DNA of 46,602 nt. It comes from Branchiostoma floridae. Taxonomy: Eukaryota > Chordata > Leptocardii > Amphioxiformes > Branchiostomatidae. The notes under the pieces are model-generated. The model saw only the letters and a program-made list of their open reading frames with translations. It ran no database searches and was not told the origin of the DNA. The DNA is taken from the NCBI RefSeq assembly GCF_000003815.2, contig NC_049984.1:27779652-27826253 (forward strand). The letters run 5' to 3'. Positions 30,316-42,194 of the stretch are shown here, one piece after another. Both the position numbers and the translations under genes were made by a program. Position 1 is the stretch's first letter; each line of letters begins with the position of its first letter.

Positions 30316-30839
30316 CTGTTGAATACAATCAATCAATCAATCAATCTAACAAGTCTTTTCTTGATTTTTAAAACATGGATAGCTCTATCAGATCCCTGGA
30401 CATAAAATTGTACTTGCCACACCAGATGGTACAAAGGGAGGGACCCATCCCGATTTCAATAGGCCACACAATTTGATGCGAATTACTCAGAATAGTAGTG
30501 GGCTATACTAGTCTACTGGAAGCGGTGTCTGTTTAACTAACAAAGTCTTACCTATATGCTGAGAAAGCAGTGCAATTCTTTTTAATAGTCTTAAAAATGG
30601 TATAACTTGGCAGGGAACACACAAGACCTCAATCAAGATGAAAAAAAATATCAAGCCTCTCATGTATGCCACTCACACAGCTAAAAGGAGACCAAATAAA
30701 ATTGAAGAGCCTATCACAAACGGCCACAATTAGATGTAATATGGAGTACTTACAGGAAAAATATGTTGTTGCATGACATATGGAAAAAAGGAAATGAAAA
30801 TAATGATTTTCTCACATGGCAAACCCTTTTCATGAGATT

Positions 30840-31380
30840 GATATTGTCATACGCCCAGACTCCTGTGACTTGTGTTCTGTAAGTCAAATGTCTGCTTCCA
30901 ACAAAGGGCTGAGCTGGTAAATCCATATTTGAATAGTTTCTTGAGAAGTATGTTGTGATCTATAGTATCAAAAGCTTTTGAAAGGTCCAGAAATATTCCT
31001 GTAGTGTATTCCGTATTTTCTAAACGTGGTTATTTTGTCAATATGTTGCAACAGTGCCATGTATGTAGAATATATTTTACGAAATCCATATTGATGTGTG
31101 TATAATACATTCAATGTCGCCCGCCCTCCTTGATGAAGTCGTACAACTTATATAAAATTGGTTTGAACTTTTTATCGTCCTTCTTAATGCACAAGAGGGG
31201 TGGCGCTGTTGATAACATCGGCACATTCCGCAATCCATATGATTTCTGCTTCGCGGCATATGAATGGGGAGACATATTCTTCTATTATTCTTCCACTTAA
31301 TAAGGAAATTATTCTCCCGTCACTTTCTTGAAATCATCTGGGATACCTTTTCAATTGGAGTTTGAGCATCCCGTGATTCA
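30840..31380 (-). pseudogene. non-LTR reverse transcriptase fragment, frameshifted
   Basis: Across shifting minus-strand frames one reads VIPDDFKK, KKDDKKFKPI, LYKLYDFIKEGG, HQYGFRKIYSTYMALLQHID and FLDLSKAFDTIDHNILL-like sequence (as DLSK.FDTIDH with a stop). These are RT blocks of a CR1/Jockey-like LINE. It is much more decayed than the elements at the window ends and of a different family. Confidence 0.65.
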
Positions 31381-31908
31381 CCGTTCTAGGAGACAGTTAC
31401 ACGAGGGAAAGGACGTAAACAGGCGGTCCACCTGAGGCAATAGTGGCTGTTGGTCCAGTCGTTGATAAAACTGTTAAAAGATAAAATTTCATCAACATTT
31501 CATTTATTTCACATGTTTAAAGCTGCCTTGACATTTAGTGTGCTATGCCTCCATTCTAAAATATCACACTTTCTGAGACTGGCATTTGAAAGTTTGTACT
31601 TTGATGAAAGACACTTTTTACATAACTATACATCAAACTTCCTACCTTTAATTGGAGTACACTTTAACTCACCTCGGACTTTAAACGTGTCCCTGCATGA
31701 GAGTAGGAGTTTTACGTTCTCCTCGCTCATGTCACTAAGTACTAGTAGCCTCACAAAGATCTAGCTCCAAGCTGCTTGTCATCTGCCGGCAGTTGGTTCA
31801 GCTACACCACAAAAATCGTCATGACGCCATTCCTCTGACTCCTCTGCCTGCTGCCATGATATCCTCATCTAGTGGACCATGCTAGCCCGCTGTAACTAGA
31901 GACGGCCA

Positions 31909-32060
31909 GGACCACTGGTGAAATAGAGATCCATAAGCTTCCTTAGGAAGCATGATGCACTCATGTGCGCTGATAACTCTGTCAGTAGATGTTGGCAGGT
32001 AAACACCATCACTCCCAGGTTTGCATTCCCCAGAGGTACTGCCATCTGCATACTACCCTG
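31909..32060 (-). CDS. unidentified terminal exon
   Basis: Acceptor TTTAAATTCCAG (about 32061-32063), then GSMQMAVPLGNANLGVMVFT, CQHLLTELSAHMSASCFLRK and LMDLYFTSGPGRL, TAG. Coding-like but not recognised. Confidence 0.35.
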
Positions 32061-32268
32061 GAATTTAAAAAAAAATCCATTTTTCTTGTACACGTACATG
32101 ATTATCAAACTATAGCTAGGCACACTGTATTTCAGTGTCAGCTTCACTGGAGACGATCGGGTATACATATGAGGTCATGTGACTAAAATATATAACATTA
32201 TATGATCTAGGTCCCACTGCCTCGCAAGCCGTCCTTACTAGCCGTAAAACATCTGCCTCTCCTACCCT

Positions 32269-32595
32269 TCACAACTTGAACTCTGTAAGGGAGTCCCTTC
32301 CATGTAAGCCATACACAATTTCCAGGGTGGTCTGGTGTTCCAGGGTTTGTGTGGCAGGGTGACTGAGGCCCATAAGGAAATGGGCAGTGCAGAAGAACGA
32401 AAGGATGGTTCTCTTCTCTTCTGGGGAGTTGCACTTTTCAAGCTCTTCCGCATTCCAGGCTGCCAGCTTCAAGGCAGGTATCTTGCTTTCCTGGTTAACT
32501 CTATGTCTAGTAGAAAATGTTACATGTTGAAACAAGTATGAGTCACTCGTGCCCTCGAGGAACTTTCGTACCCACGAGGAACTTTCTCCTCTCAC
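32269..32595 (-). pseudogene. coding fragment (FFCTAHFLMGL type)
   Basis: The minus-strand frame includes KIPALKLAAWNAEELEKC, RTILSFFCTAHFLMGLSHPA and LEHQTTLEIVYGLHGRDSLT. I associate the helix FhCxxHxLLGL with RNase H-type transposases of invertebrates, but this is a weak resemblance. No splice model is offered. Confidence 0.35.
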
Positions 32596-32599
32596 TACT

Positions 32600-34030
32600 G
32601 TCTAGCTGCACTTTCCTTCCATAACCACACCCTTTTTCTGTAGTTCGGTAGAAGTAAGGAGATGGACGGAGTAGGGTAGACACAATAAGTTGCATCCATA
32701 TACCTCTCACTGTAATCTACCGATTTTAGTATAGGCATCTTACCAACGCCTCTAGAATCTGCTACATGAGATGGACAATATTCCAGTTCGGATGCTATTC
32801 TTCAGGTGTCTTCAATGTTTCTACATACAGAGAAGAAACCCTTATTATCTCGGGCTGAACAAACACCTGCATAACATAGATCACACAAGTAGTGTGACCC
32901 TGCCCTTTTCAATCCTGAATCCCCCTAGACCTTTTCTCGTAATTCATAGTATTCAGAGCCTTACTGTCATGTCAAGAAGTTAATAGCATACTTCTTTTCA
33001 GAGTTTTTCCTCATCTTCAATAGGACGGCATATCAAACATAATGAGGACACATGATTTGCATCCGCTACCATACGGAAATGTTACAAAGATTTACGATCC
33101 CGACCTAGTTTTCAGGAAGTGTACTACAACAAGGGGGTAACAACAGTATAACTGTTAGAATATTCACTTAGCTCACATGCAACTCTCTTCAAGAATACCG
33201 GATGTTTGTAAGCTAATAGTCAATCGGAATAATTTACTCCTTACATTTCCATTGGCCGTGCGCTCCACGTAGCTCGAATCTATATATTCCATCGCGGATA
33301 TGTTTGGATACATAATTGCGCCCCCAATACCCACAGGCATTCACGAATCAAAAACGTAAGAAAAGCGATACGCAAACAACGCACAACGATATAAAAGAAT
33401 ATCAGAATTTATTCATGATTTATATACAGTGTGGATTGTAGCAAACTTGCAACTTCTGTTGAAACAGTCTGAACTCGATAGCAAATTTCAGCGGAAAAGC
33501 TTCATTTCTAAACACGCACAATTTTTTAACCGCATTTAAACCATCTATCTGGTCTCGTGTATAATGCCTCCAGCCAGGCCAAGTACGCCATGTCCTCTTA
33601 GGTGGCCGCCCATGCCGCGTTTCCTCCTCCCGCGACCATTCCTCTCCTTCGTCTACCTGAACAATCATCTGCGCTGCTTTCAGCTAGACATCTTCACCGG
33701 GTTCACACAGCACCTCTGCCATCTCCCGACAGGACTCCGAGAATAATCCCGGCAGCATCCCCACTCGGCACTTCTGACATTGACATTGTGGCAGCGTTAC
33801 ATCAAAAGTTTGATACTTTTTGAAGAACTTTGATGGTCCATCTTGATGTAGACAGATTCCACTCCCTGTCTCACCCCCTGCTATAATAGCCTCTGCCGCA
33901 GGCCCAGAATTTTTGTCATGCCAGCGAGCTTCTGTAGAGAACTGGTGATAATATTGTGCACTTTGTGCATGGACCTACCAGACGTCAAAAGGTCAATCGC
34001 CACCTCGTCACAATATTTTTCGTCATGGAA
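32600..34030. other. no gene seen
   Basis: Only short frames. Those at 33420-33823 on both strands look like mutual shadows, without a motif. Confidence 0.45.
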
Positions 34031-34480
34031 CGTTTTCAGTGTCACTTTCTAGGAGCACCTGAATCTCTTGGAGTTTTGTATTCTCTTTCTGCAGCTTGTC
34101 CAGTTTCTCATGGAGTACAGAAACAGATGCTTCCAAATCTGCCACAATTTTCACTTTATCTTCTTCAGCTTCAGTTCCAACTTTCGTCAACCATCTTGCA
34201 GCGACTTGACTTTTTTCTCAAGCCCTGATATTCTCTTCAGCCCTCCCTGCTCCTCTTCTGTTAAGGCTTTAGCCTCTCTTAGCTCTTGTAGACTTCCTCG
34301 CTGTAAAAGCTGTCAGCTGTTTGCAGCTCTTCGATTGTGTTTTCTGCTGGAGTTTTTCATCTCACCGCTTCACTTTTTTGTTCAGGTTCCTGTCTTTGCC
34401 AAGCGGGCCTGCAGACTGTCTAGCTTTGCTGTCAGTTCATCATTCCTCTTGTTTTCAGCAGCTTCTCATTCACTTGAAAA
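34030..34480 (-). pseudogene. broken coiled-coil protein fragment
   Basis: The minus strand carries heptad-rich pieces in changing frames: AENKRNDELTAKLDSLQARL, SLQELREAKALTEEEQGGL, KRISGLEKKVKSLQDG, IVADLEASVSVLHEKLDKLQ and KENTKLQEIQVLLESD. At least two stops or frameshifts separate them. The opposite-strand open frame of 185 codons over the same bases is its shadow. Confidence 0.55.
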
Positions 34481-34989
34481 TAAAACGTATCAAAGACTCG
34501 TGGCGACAGGCGTGGGCCAAGATTACTTTACATGGCCTTGTATCTCCAAACAACATTTGTTTGAAGTGAAACAATTCCATGAGAAAGAAAAAAAAACTAT
34601 TGGGGGATCAATACGCAAAGTGTAAAGCTCCTTCCAGCCTTAGCAGTTCTGAATATGCTTTGTCATGGCATTCTAATGTCAGAGGGTATGGAAGTGACCT
34701 CCTCGTTGGTCTCTCTGTTTATAACTTGTCTTTATAACGTTTATAGCTAAAGCATATATTAAACATTTGAAATTACAATGCACATTATCAAAAGTCCGAG
34801 TACTCTCTGGTTAAAAAACAAACCCCACACTTGATGTCCACTTGGAGCAAGGGAAGAAGCTCGAGTATTCTCGATTTTTTTGCCACAAATGCTGACTTCC
34901 GTCGACGGTTGGTTATGGAAGATATATCCACATCAAAGTGCTCCCAAATAGACTTCAATACTACGATACTGGTCTCGCACAAGTCTCAC

Positions 34990-35308
34990 CTCTTTGCCAA
35001 GTCACAAAGATAGTATGTGTCGTACAGGACAGGATGGCATAGCTGGGCATCAGTGATGATTTCCTCCTGTATGCGACTGTTGGGGGATTCTATGTCGTCC
35101 TGTTGATTATCCTCAGCATCCTCTGGAGTTTTACGACGTTTAGTAGCCAGTCGTGAGAAGTAGCTAGAGACTTGCTGACCTGTCAGAAAGTCGTGGACCT
35201 GAATTAGCCTTTCGCCTTGTGCGTATGTCTGATGTCTTTGGACACAGTCTGACGTCTTTCCAGTAGCTTCTTCCAACCGAAAACGCTTATCAAGCCATTT
35301 GCTGACTG
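34990..35308 (-). pseudogene. transposon-protein exon with QVSSYFSRLATKRR motif
   Basis: Acceptor GGTTTAG (35309-35311) and donor AAAGAG|GTGAGA bound an open exon: SKWLDKRFRLEEATGKTSDC, then LIQVHDFLTGQQVSSYFSRL, ATKRRK, and ITDAQLCHPVLYDTYYLCDL. A tQIxSfFSRxAxKRR helix recurs in invertebrate transposon-linked proteins as far as I recall. Function unknown. No matching flanking exons were identified. Confidence 0.5.
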
Positions 35309-35319
35309 CTAAACCTCAC

Positions 35320-36345
35320 GGTCTTCTTACGTCTGCGTGTGGCGGGCAAGGAGTTGTTCTAGTTGCGTCCTAAGATGGTTCTACAAATGACAATTCAGAC
35401 GGACCTTGCTCAAGCTTTCCTGCATACATCCACTTTGCCTTGTCCAGCAATGTGGCCTATCTTCAGGTACAAACACGTGACTAATATAAACGTACACGCT
35501 ACCTTTAAAGGCACGAAATACCTGTTACTGGACTCAAACTCCTCCTTCGACAGGGCACCGAGGCGATCAAGTCTCTCTCTTCTTGGATGTTTGTGTTGTA
35601 ATACATCCTTCAATTTCGCTCGAGCACACCCGGTCGCCCTCCTGCCATGTATTTCCCCTAGCGGATGTCGAGTTTTACCTGTGTATGACACCATGGCTGG
35701 CTGTCAGGTCCTTCTCGTCTTGCATTGTTATCTTCGCACGGACAAGCAGAAAATTTGCACGGTGCCGGTGGAAAATTTGCACAACGCATCTGCGATAAAG
35801 ACTTTCTTCTGCTGCTAATTTTCATTTTAAGTTGAAAGTCAGAGAACCTCAAGAGAGCCGACATCACTGGTGTAGATCTCTCCCTGCAGTTGGTGAAGAC
35901 TAGATCAATACAGTTTTCTGTTCTTCACAAACTGAAGGGACCCACGCACCTTCACACACATTCTTGATTGCATGCCTGTCGATGAGGTAGAGTTCTTCAC
36001 TGTAGAAGGTGAACAGCTTATCAATCTCTGCTCACCCACATCCTCCAGGCATTGGCTCTTTTATGTTGTAAGGATCAAGGACCCCAAATGCGACAACAGC
36101 TCTGTCTGGGTGAACCTGTCCCCAGATTCTCCATCAGATTTTCGATGAATGCGCTGCGTACAATACCGAACCCTTGCCGCTCCTGCTTATACAGATGGTA
36201 GTTTTCTCGACTTTCCTCTTCACTAACTTCACTTCTGTATATGGGACATTACAACAGGAGGCGAGAGATGGTAGTTTTCTCTGGTTCCTCAAAACTATCT
36301 ATGCCCCTCCTCCAAGTCCCCACTGCAGATGTCAGCATGCTGTGT
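35320..36345. other. no gene seen
   Basis: The overlapping frames at 35363-35867 lie on both strands and have no motif. Nothing else is evident. Confidence 0.4.
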
Positions 36346-36633
36346 TACTCTGGGCTATTGACTGGTGGTCCATTGATTGACATGCAGAGCAAGGCGTTAA
36401 GCATGTCATCTAGTCTGGTCCGGAGGTGGTTTTTGATCAGCTTCACCTTGCTTGCTCCTCTCTGGCCATGCATTTGACAGTGGCAAGACCAAAGCAGCCT
36501 TGGCAATGTGCACCAACAAATGGGTACACATGGGTTCATAGGAAGTCTTCAGTTCGATGACTCTCTTAAGACACCACTGAGTGTAGTAGTAAGTGTGTGG
36601 AAACTCTACTGAACATCTGATCAATATCTTCAT
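36345..36633 (-). pseudogene. second hAT-type dimerisation tail, frameshifted
   Basis: Across one frameshift near 36440 the minus strand reads HLLVHIAKAALVLPLSNAWP, ER, GASKVKLIKNHLRTRLDDML and NALLCMSINGPP. The LPxSNAxxERxxSxxKxIKxxxRxRxxxxxLxxLLxxSINGP pattern is the C-terminal dimerisation region of hAT-like proteins. It differs from the copy at 22445, so two hAT families contributed. Confidence 0.68.
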
Positions 36634-37143
36634 GTGTGTGTCAAGGCATAAGGTACCCCAACTTCACCTGTAGAAAAGGGTAGAGAGTCATGATGCGTTA
36701 CCCTGGGAGCCAGACAGGACCGGGTTAGCCTCTACCAGGCTCCGTGGATCGATAGAATCATTATCCTCACCACGAAAATGATCAGAAGTTCGCGGGAAAC
36801 TTGGCGAAGTTTTCCGAGGTACCTCGAACTACACCGTACATTCCCGAGCTTTGCCGGTTGACTTTGCCGTACTGACCAACTCCCGCACGTTCTCGGCATA
36901 GTGCACAAGACTGGCACGTTGCATACCACCTCCTTTAGTACTGCGAGAACACAAGAATTTCAGAGACAATTTTGAAAATAAACGAAGTAATGAAATGGTA
37001 AAAGGGCTCAAACATACATTCAAAAATGCTCATCTTTAGGCCCAAACATTGATGGACAAATAGGTATATTGTATTACTGTATTGATATTGATATCATTGC
37101 TGAGAATCAGAACAGTTCTTAGTATGACAAATATAGTGCCTAC

Positions 37144-37414
37144 CGTAAAGACCTTCGAACTGGCAAACAAACTGCAGAAGTAAACCCTCAGCCTTGTCAT
37201 CAGTGGTGATGGATTGTTGCAGTAGGATCTGTATGGGCACATCAAATAAGGTGAAGTGTTCGTAGAAATCAGGTGGCAGGAAGTTGACCATAATGGCAAG
37301 TGAATAGTAGAGCGGCCATGCACGAAATTCTGATGCCTGAAAGACAAACGGGGCAAAAATGTCTCTGCCTCCTTTAAAGTTTGCTTGAAGGTCCTCCACT
37401 TTTCCCCAGTACTT
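37144..37414 (-). pseudogene. transposase exon of CACTA/Plavaka-like type
   Basis: Acceptor CAAGCAG and donor TTTACG|GTAGGC bound KYWGKVEDLQANFKGGRD, SEFRAWPLYYSLAIMVNFLP, EHFTLFDVPIQILLQQSITT and AEGLLLQFVCQFEGLYG. The sequence EFRxWxLYYSLxxxxxxLPxxxxxHFxLxxxxIxILLxxSI...AExLLxxFVxxFxxLYG matches, from memory, the region after the catalytic core in Plavaka/CACTA-related proteins. The exon is intact but no neighbours continue it with certainty. Confidence 0.5.
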
Positions 37415-37450
37415 CTGCTTGTGACTACATTCTAATGATGATATCCTCTG

Positions 37451-37958
37451 TCATATGTAATTCAGTGGGTCTATCATTGCTCTATCATTACATTTCCTTT
37501 TTGTCGGGATTTTCTGATTAATTTGGAGAATATGGAAAGTAATGCTAGTGACATTATCAATAGCATAGGAGAGACAATCTAGGGTTGATGGTGAGAAGTC
37601 GTCATACATTCTATATGCTTCTAGATCTTCTCTGAACTCTCGTACTAATTTGTAAAAACTATGACATTCTATCACATCCTTAATGGCGTCATCTATAGAC
37701 TGGCGGTAACCACCTATATGTACGTAATGCTCACCGTACACAGCACTAAGGGCTATGGTACATGCAGTATCCATCTTTAGGTATTTCTATGATATCCCTA
37801 TCTGTTTCCCTTAGCCAAATGTTGTTAAACTCCTTGTTCCTAACAGAAACGTCTTTGATTACAGCAAGTGCACTTTGCAAGCTCGATATCATGGGCATTT
37901 TGTTGCCACCAACCATATGATTGCTCATGGCATTCCACACTTTCAAGGTGCAACTCAT
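37451..37958 (-). pseudogene. OTU-like cysteine protease fragment, frameshifted
   Basis: The first frame runs MSCTLKVWNAMSNHMVGG to IIEIPKDGYCMYHSP. A one-base frameshift at about 37755 leads to ALSAVYGEHYVHIGGYRQSI, DDAIKDVIECHSFYKLVREF and YRMYDDFSPSTLDCLSYAID. The DGYCMYHS-xx-LSAVYG block is the N-terminal catalytic Asp/Cys motif of OTU deubiquitinases (DGNCLFxA in canonical members; Cys kept, Asn replaced by Tyr). OTU domains occur in several transposon polyproteins. Whether this came from one is not shown. Confidence 0.6.
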
Positions 37959-37959
37959 C

Positions 37960-40660
37960 TTGAAGGAGTTATTTCTTAATGATCAAAACTTCTCAAGACA
38001 GATGGGTACATTTGGCTTGATAACAAAATCTTTGTCATCGGTTTTGACTAAAGGCCCAGTTGTTTAAAAAAAGTGCCCAATGCACCCTTAACTGACCCTA
38101 AGTGTAGAAGCCAGAGGCACTATGATAAACATATTGTTATGCTATAGATATTATATGTAGTAAGAAACATTGTCATCATGTAATACATTATTGGTAAAAT
38201 TTTTATCTAGTTAACTGATACATAGTTAAAAATATAACAAATGTTTCTTGCCTCTAATTGGACACCAGGCAAGTACAAACATTCTTCAAGGCGTCCTTTA
38301 AGTCCATCACCGGCATCCTCTCACAAGGCGTTGCAACCAGTGTTCTTGCCTTTGGTGGGGTCTGCCTTGGAGATGTTCCAAAAGACAAAGCTGTTACTCC
38401 GGTAAATGTGATGAATTGTACGTTGGTGAAACAGTTTCTATTCAGCACATCATTATAGCTGCAGAGTAATGCCTACCTTTAGTTTATTGCGGCGTCTCTG
38501 CTTTCACACTCCGCATACTGGCAGGCAAATATCCCGGGCCTAAAGTCACTGCTGTTCGTCTGCTTTGGGATGTTCTGTAGCTTTTCTACCAACAAACACG
38601 TGGAATTGCTTTCATTTTACGTTGCATCTCAATGAATGATCCTTTTGCTGAAAAATTGATGTGCTCGCAACTGTGCATCTTTATCACGGTTATCTCTGTC
38701 GCTCATGCCTTCTCTCAAGTCATCACAAATCTTATCTGGCTGCACACCTAAAGCTAGTTTCCCCTTCATGTTTGCCCTGCCGGAGGCGGGAATAGGTTGA
38801 TGTTGTGTGCAAACTTCGGGCTCACTATCAGAAGTTGTCCATCTTATGTGGGATATGGAAACTTGTGGTACTCTGTGGGTCCCAGTAGTAGGGAGCTCTC
38901 TGTAGAGGCGGCTGACTCAGAGCATGCATGTGAGGAGTTGTGAAACAGTTGCTGATGTTCATTACAGCTCTCAGTCGGGGCGTCTGGACATGCAGGTTAG
39001 TTGTCAGTAGCTTGGATTGACTTGAGCGCCGGTGATGGCGTCGTGGATGCTGAAGAGGAATCGTCTTAGAAAAGTGAAGGGGAGCCCGTGGGACGATTTT
39101 TTCTGGTTGTGCGAAATGCCACTTTTCACGCTGCTCTTGCTATCAACGTAGGCGATCGACTGTGTATCCACAGTCTGATGGTACCACATCTTCGTTTTTG
39201 CTGGTGGTTCTTCGTCATAGAACGGTGGTGCTTACACAAGACTCTGCAACAGATCAGATTCCGGCCCTAGAGCAATGACGTTCATTGTCGCTGTCATGAT
39301 TTTTTGAGATGGTAGTGTAACACACGATTGTACCCTGTCCCTTACCCTACGGTTAATACAGTTCATGCAGCATGTTTTGTTTACATTAAATAACAAAACT
39401 GTTTCCAGACCAGCCTTGACCTGCACCCTCGATTACTTCTTCGTGAAGGGACTTGAGGAGTTAGACGCTCTCATTTTGCACTTCAAGAATTTTCTTCCAT
39501 CCAAGCACAGCTTCTGCAAGCTCATATTATGGGACATGCATACCTGTGGAAAAGTAAAATGCTATTTCGATATCTGTTTATATCCTCCTTAGGTAGGCTT
39601 CTTTTGCAAACTCGACGCGCTTGTCATGGTAGATCAAAAGCGCATTGTTGAATGACTCAACGTAGTGCGTGTCTTTAGCCTTTTGGAGGAAGAGAGGGTA
39701 AAAAGTAGATCAAGTCAAAAGTCTCTAGAATAGAATACAAACCAAGGTAGAGGAGGTGCAAATGCATGGATCAATTTAATATGTGAATGTTTTCACCACT
39801 TAACTTTTTCTTTCCGTGCCAGCAACACATCCAGCTTTGCATCCATCGGCCCCAGGAACTCCCTCAACATAGTCTGGAATGGATTTTGAGTATATAAATA
39901 TGATATTTCTCCACTGTTGTGACAGGTGTAACACATTAAAAAGTAGCAACATTAGTGATAGAGGTTTGAATAATTTGTGATACGTTCATTGATACGTCCT
40001 TTTCTGTACCATATATGATGGCCCAATGAAATCAACATTTTACTGAAATTCTACCCGTGGAGGTGGCTGTAAATGACAGATACGTGTATACGAATATTAT
40101 TTCCTCACCTAACTGTGACAATACAAAATTATTTCACTCTTGAACGTTTCTGTACATATTCTGTATGTCAACAGTATATTCTCGCAAACAAATCAAGACA
40201 TGTTTAATTCCAAACCAAGCATAATTCTCAAACCAAATTCAGAGGGAGAAAAGATTGGGCATGTTGGACAATATATTTCATTTCCTGACAAATTCGAAAT
40301 GTTAGGTCCAACTTCCGTAGGTCAGGATGCCGCCGAGAGCCCGATACACCCGGTTGCGACGCTCGAAGTTCGTCAGTACCAGCCGGTGCTGTCGGAACAC
40401 AACTGTAACCACACGGCTACTCACGCGCTGGGAGCTGTGATGAAAAAGACAAGACCTACAACAGCGGCCCCTTTGACGTTCACCGCTAATCTTTTCCACT
40501 GATCTTCCCAAGAGTTCTCAATTTTTTTGTTGTTCTTAGGTGCCTACATCTTTGGTCTACCCGGGGACTTTTTAGGGGGTCTTCCGCCTAGGGCAAGTGG
40601 CACAACTTTATTACAATGGGCACACCCATGAACGTACCCGTACGTGTACGGGTACGGGTA
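37960..40660. other. no confident gene
   Basis: A possible plus-strand exon with good sites (acceptor GGACACCAG, donor CTCCG|GTAAAT) spans 38272-38400, but two frames are open in it. A minus-strand block at 38490-38690 looks weakly coding. Remaining frames are short. Confidence 0.35.
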
Positions 40661-40675
40661 CAGAGATACACGCTC

Positions 40676-40865
40676 TGGTTGATGTTCTGCTATTGATTGA
40701 AGTGTCAACTTCATTTATCATTTGAAAAGTTATTTTGTACATAAAAATGTATAATTATGGTAACCTGGTATAAATAAACATGGACATTCGTCCCTAAGCC
40801 GTACTCGAAGGTGACTTCAAGCCTAAGCTCTGTGTCGGCTGCCTCGCAGCATGGCGCGAGAAAAA
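40676..40865 (-). pseudogene. broken copy of HIRAN-gene exon 2 and following intron
   Basis: Matches 12300-12515 in order: ATTGATTGAAGTGTCAAC, TTTATCATTTGAAAA, then ACCTGGTA, then an AMLRG...LEVTFEYGLGT-type exon. The acceptor AG is changed to CG (TTTTTCTCG), and a TAG arises in the exon. The donor ACCAG|GT is kept. So this copy is dead. Confidence 0.65.
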
Positions 40866-41004
40866 AAAATTAAGTCATATTTACAATCGAGTTTCAAATG
40901 ACGTGATCTAGCATGCATACAAGGGTGGGTACCGGACAAAAAGTTTTTTTTTTCTTCTTAGACCGCCTGCAAAAAAAAATGTTGGACCGGTTAGCAAATA
41001 AACA

Positions 41005-41230
41005 TTATGCTGGCACCACAGTGATTATACCTTTTATCACTGATATCATCATTTTTACATGTAAAATGTGTTGTAGAAGTTCTATTCCATTATCACATGC
41101 CATGTTTGGATCAATAGAAGCTACAGAGTTCTTTATATTTATCAACTTCCATACTCCTAATTCAATTGTAGGAGCTGCAATGTTCCTCATGGCATCATCT
41201 TGCAGCACCTCGTACTCATGCTCTTGTGAT
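41005..41230 (-). CDS. unidentified exon
   Basis: The minus strand reads HEYEVLQDDAMRNIAAPTIE, LGVWKLINIKNSVASIDPNM and ELLQHILHVKMMISVIK, ending at a donor AAAAG|GTATAA. It is coding-like; family not recognised. The 200-residue plus-strand frame over it looks like its shadow. Confidence 0.4.
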
Positions 41231-41689
41231 GCATACAGCCGTCAAGTTGTTATACTACAGCAGCCCAACCTGCCCCCTCGCACAACTACTGCTGGCATTT
41301 CAAGATTCCATAGGTCACTAGCACATGATTATTCACACCCAATGGTGTGCTCTCGGAAGCAGTCAGTGGTAAGAGTGGAAGAAACCTCTTATATACAGAA
41401 ATTTAAACATGAAGAAAAGTTTAACATACCTCATTCTCTCTCCGATGTGGCGAATGCTCGCCACGACTGTGACACGTCCTATCTGTTCTCGGACCGTCCT
41501 TCTACCTCTTGGTAGGAATCCATCAGGATGAAACCAGGCCAGTAGGCACTTTCAAGCTGTTTATTCTTCAGGTCTCTGCACAGACTTCTTTGTCTGTTGA
41601 GGTTCTCTCTTGGGCGTCTCTTGCTACGTCATATACGCATGCGAGTTAGTCTAACATGTTAAACAGTTACTGGTGCTAATAAGGTACAC

Positions 41690-41935
41690 ATGTTACAACG
41701 ACTATCGCCTCTGCCTGGCGCTCCGGCACAGTCGGCGTCCGCGGCACGGTACCGGAGCCTATTGGAAAAGGTGTGTAAGGCATATAGCACAGGACAAATC
41801 AAAGTCAAGTTACCTCCGGATCGAAGCGCCACAACACGTAAATTGCAAAATGATTTACAACGTCATAGGTACCAAAAGATCACTTTTTCAAGGGAAGGTG
41901 GAATTCTAAGAAATTTAGATACATATTATAACTAA
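41690..41935 (+). CDS. possible coding fragment, plus strand
   Basis: The frame gives AARYRSLLEKVCKAYSTGQI, KVKLPPDRSATTRKLQNDLQ and RHRYQKITFSREGGILRNLD, then TAA. It is basic with regular helical spacing, and unlike a random frame. No family known. It is the main plus-strand candidate between the two transposable-element ends. Confidence 0.4.
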   Translation: MLQRLSPLPGAPAQSASAARYRSLLEKVCKAYSTGQIKVKLPPDRSATTRKLQNDLQRHRYQKITFSREGGILRNLDTYYN

Positions 41936-42063
41936 CGCCTAATTTGTGCGTACGTAGCGCCACTTTATACATTAGTGTACATGTCGGATAAAAAAACACC
42001 CATAGAATTCGTTGTAAAAATATACGTAGTTGTCGGTATAATCACGACTAAAAGAACTCAATA

Positions 42064-42190
42064 GACATCTTGTCTTCGATGAGTTGGACTTGAAAATCCT
42101 TGAGCTTGCCGATTCCTTGGAACACTTCGCGGTACTCGTGCACCAGCTGTTGGGTTACCAGCTGTTGGGTTTTGTCCTCATCAACAGTAT
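42064..42190 (-). pseudogene. Ty3/Gypsy-type pol fragment
   Basis: The minus strand reads VDEDKTQQLVTQQLVHEYRE then VFQGIGKLKDFQVQLIEDKM. The LVxEYxxVFqGiGKLkdfqvxL block is the linker just before the RT of Ty3/Gypsy-type retrotransposons. Seven residues (LVTQQ repeat) are locally duplicated. The RT itself is absent. Confidence 0.65.
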
Positions 42191-42194
42191 TTAT

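Noticed and set aside
34068-34625. 185-codon plus-strand open frame
   Set aside because: It is Phe/Leu/Ser-rich and antisense to a coiled-coil remnant, the usual shadow of Glu/Lys-rich coding sequence.
40913-41515. 200-codon plus-strand open frame
   Set aside because: It is Ser/Cys-rich and has no motif, and the opposite strand holds a better exon with a donor; treated as a shadow.
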